A program made the position numbers and the translations under genes. The notes below the pieces were generated by a model, which saw only the letters and a program-made list of their open reading frames with translations, did no database searches and was not told the origin of the DNA. A stretch of DNA of 22,588 nucleotides from Neolecta irregularis DAH-3 (lineage: Eukaryota > Ascomycota > Neolectomycetes > Neolectales > Neolectaceae), in the NCBI GenBank assembly GCA_001929475.1, contig LXFE01002924.1, forward strand, positions 142 through 22,729, read 5' to 3'. Below, piece by piece: positions 21,799 through 22,588 of the stretch. How positions within the stretch are numbered: the first letter of the stretch is position 1; the number at the start of each line of letters is the position of its first letter.

Positions 21799-22588
21799 TT
21801 AAATCATGGCGTAAGGATGAGATTGACCAGGTTTTGTAGCGGCGATGCGTCGAAGGTCGAGTTTTCCATTATGACTTATTGTGGAAAGATGGGATTCATC
21901 GACGGCCCAATAACCGCCCTTTTTATAGCCTGCTGAAGGGCGTTTTGTAGACCGCGGGGTCATGCGGCCGTCGCTGGATACGTAGTAATCGGTATCCTCC
22001 TCCGAGTCTGTATCGTCGTCTTTGTTACGGGGTATCTTGACAAAGCACGAGTTTATCGATAGCGAGTGACGAACGGTGTTCTAATGAAAATTACAATGAA
22101 GAGGGGGTACGAGTACCTGCCAGCCTTTACCTCCTACTTCACCGGGGCGTTCGTCAGAGAACATATCGGGAAACCGAGCTTCAAGGTGGTGGTATATCTG
22201 TCGAAGGGTCATCTTTCTTCGGGGAGATTGAAGAATCTCATGGGCAATCATTGTAGCGTAATTACCGTATGAGGGGGGACATCTTCTTCGCCGTCTTCGG
22301 CCTACTGTTTGGTTAGCTTGTTGAGCTCGCATTTCGGCAGCCGCAGCTTGAGCGGCAGCGCTGGGGGGACCGACAGCGGTATATCTTGCACGAATTTCGT
22401 GATCCACGATGAGGCCCGGGTAATTTGAAGAGGGCGACAGGGACGAGATGTTGTATGCGTTGAATGGACTATTACGCAGATCTGACCAATTTCTACGATA
22501 GGTGGTTTGCGAGTAGTTTGCAGAGGGCTGGTAGTAGTTTGGGATGGTCTGGTCGCAGGGATCCATATAGCTGGGCGGGGATTGCAGG
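21799..22588 (-). CDS. Forkhead (winged-helix) transcription factor, 5' end at the window edge
   Basis: Sequence-specific DNA-binding regulator acting in the nucleus. Two exons, >22588-22117 and 22080-21799, with a 36-nt GT-AG intron at 22081-22116 that interrupts the recognition helix (GWQ|NTVRH). Counting from the first ATG in the window (22564-22566) the protein is 243 aa, but the frame stays open to the edge, so the true start may be further upstream. An S/Y/N/P-rich N terminus is followed by an alanine/glutamine stretch, a six-arginine cluster (~90-95) that could be a nuclear localisation signal, and the domain: PPSYGNYATMIAHEILQSP, KMTLRQIYHHLEARFP, NTVRHSLSINSCFVKIPR, GGYWAV. About 30 extra residues, rich in D/E and then basic, separate KIPR from KGGYWAV in wing 1. 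The protein ends soon after the domain, with no C-terminal regulatory region and no FHA domain visible. Which forkhead subclass it belongs to is unclear. Confidence 0.93.

Overview
This window is about 22.6 kb of compact eukaryotic nuclear DNA holding eight protein genes in the order PRP3(+), USO1(-), RAT1(+), an IRA/neurofibromin-type Ras-GAP gene(-), actin(+), HIS3(+), RAD3/XPD(+) and a forkhead gene(-). The closest match is a fungus. RAT1 and RAD3 read like fungal orthologues (start [32 protein letters not shown]), histidine biosynthesis is present, and an IRA-type Ras-GAP sits beside USO1 and a forkhead factor. The species cannot be named from this sequence. The very short introns and small spacers suggest a compact-genome, possibly early-diverging lineage, which is an inference. 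I see no bacterial features, mobile elements, tRNA, rRNA or CRISPR.

Every gene is broken into short exons, so no gene is a single open frame. By matching conserved protein blocks and checking splice phase at each junction I placed 65 introns. About half are 34-36 nt and 56 of 65 are 31-39 nt. The longest are near the 5' ends of actin, RAD3, RAT1 and the Ras-GAP gene. Three genes (RAT1, actin, RAD3) have an intron within 7 nt of the start codon.

Layout: 1-1364 is the 3' part of PRP3, whose first ~600 bases are strikingly C-rich. 1509-4150 is USO1, tail to tail with PRP3. 4151-4874 is a divergent spacer without a convincing gene. 4875-8397 is RAT1. 8500 to about 15485 is the large Ras-GAP gene, tail to tail with RAT1, with an unresolved 5' end. 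Under 200 bp later actin starts in the opposite direction (15668-17112). HIS3 (17348-18065) and RAD3 (18423-21230) follow on the same strand. A minisatellite-bearing spacer (21231-21798) separates RAD3 from the convergent forkhead gene (21799 to the window edge).

The genes are ordinary housekeeping and signalling genes: splicing, Golgi tethering, nuclear RNA decay and termination, Ras shut-off, cytoskeleton, histidine synthesis, DNA repair/TFIIH and transcription. They form no operon or joint pathway. The unusual content is in the gene architecture: tiny introns, start-codon introns, two GC-AG introns, one apparent GT-TG intron, one 26-nt intron, a pair of compensating frameshifts at the Ras-GAP 5' end, and a forkhead domain with an acidic insertion in wing 1.
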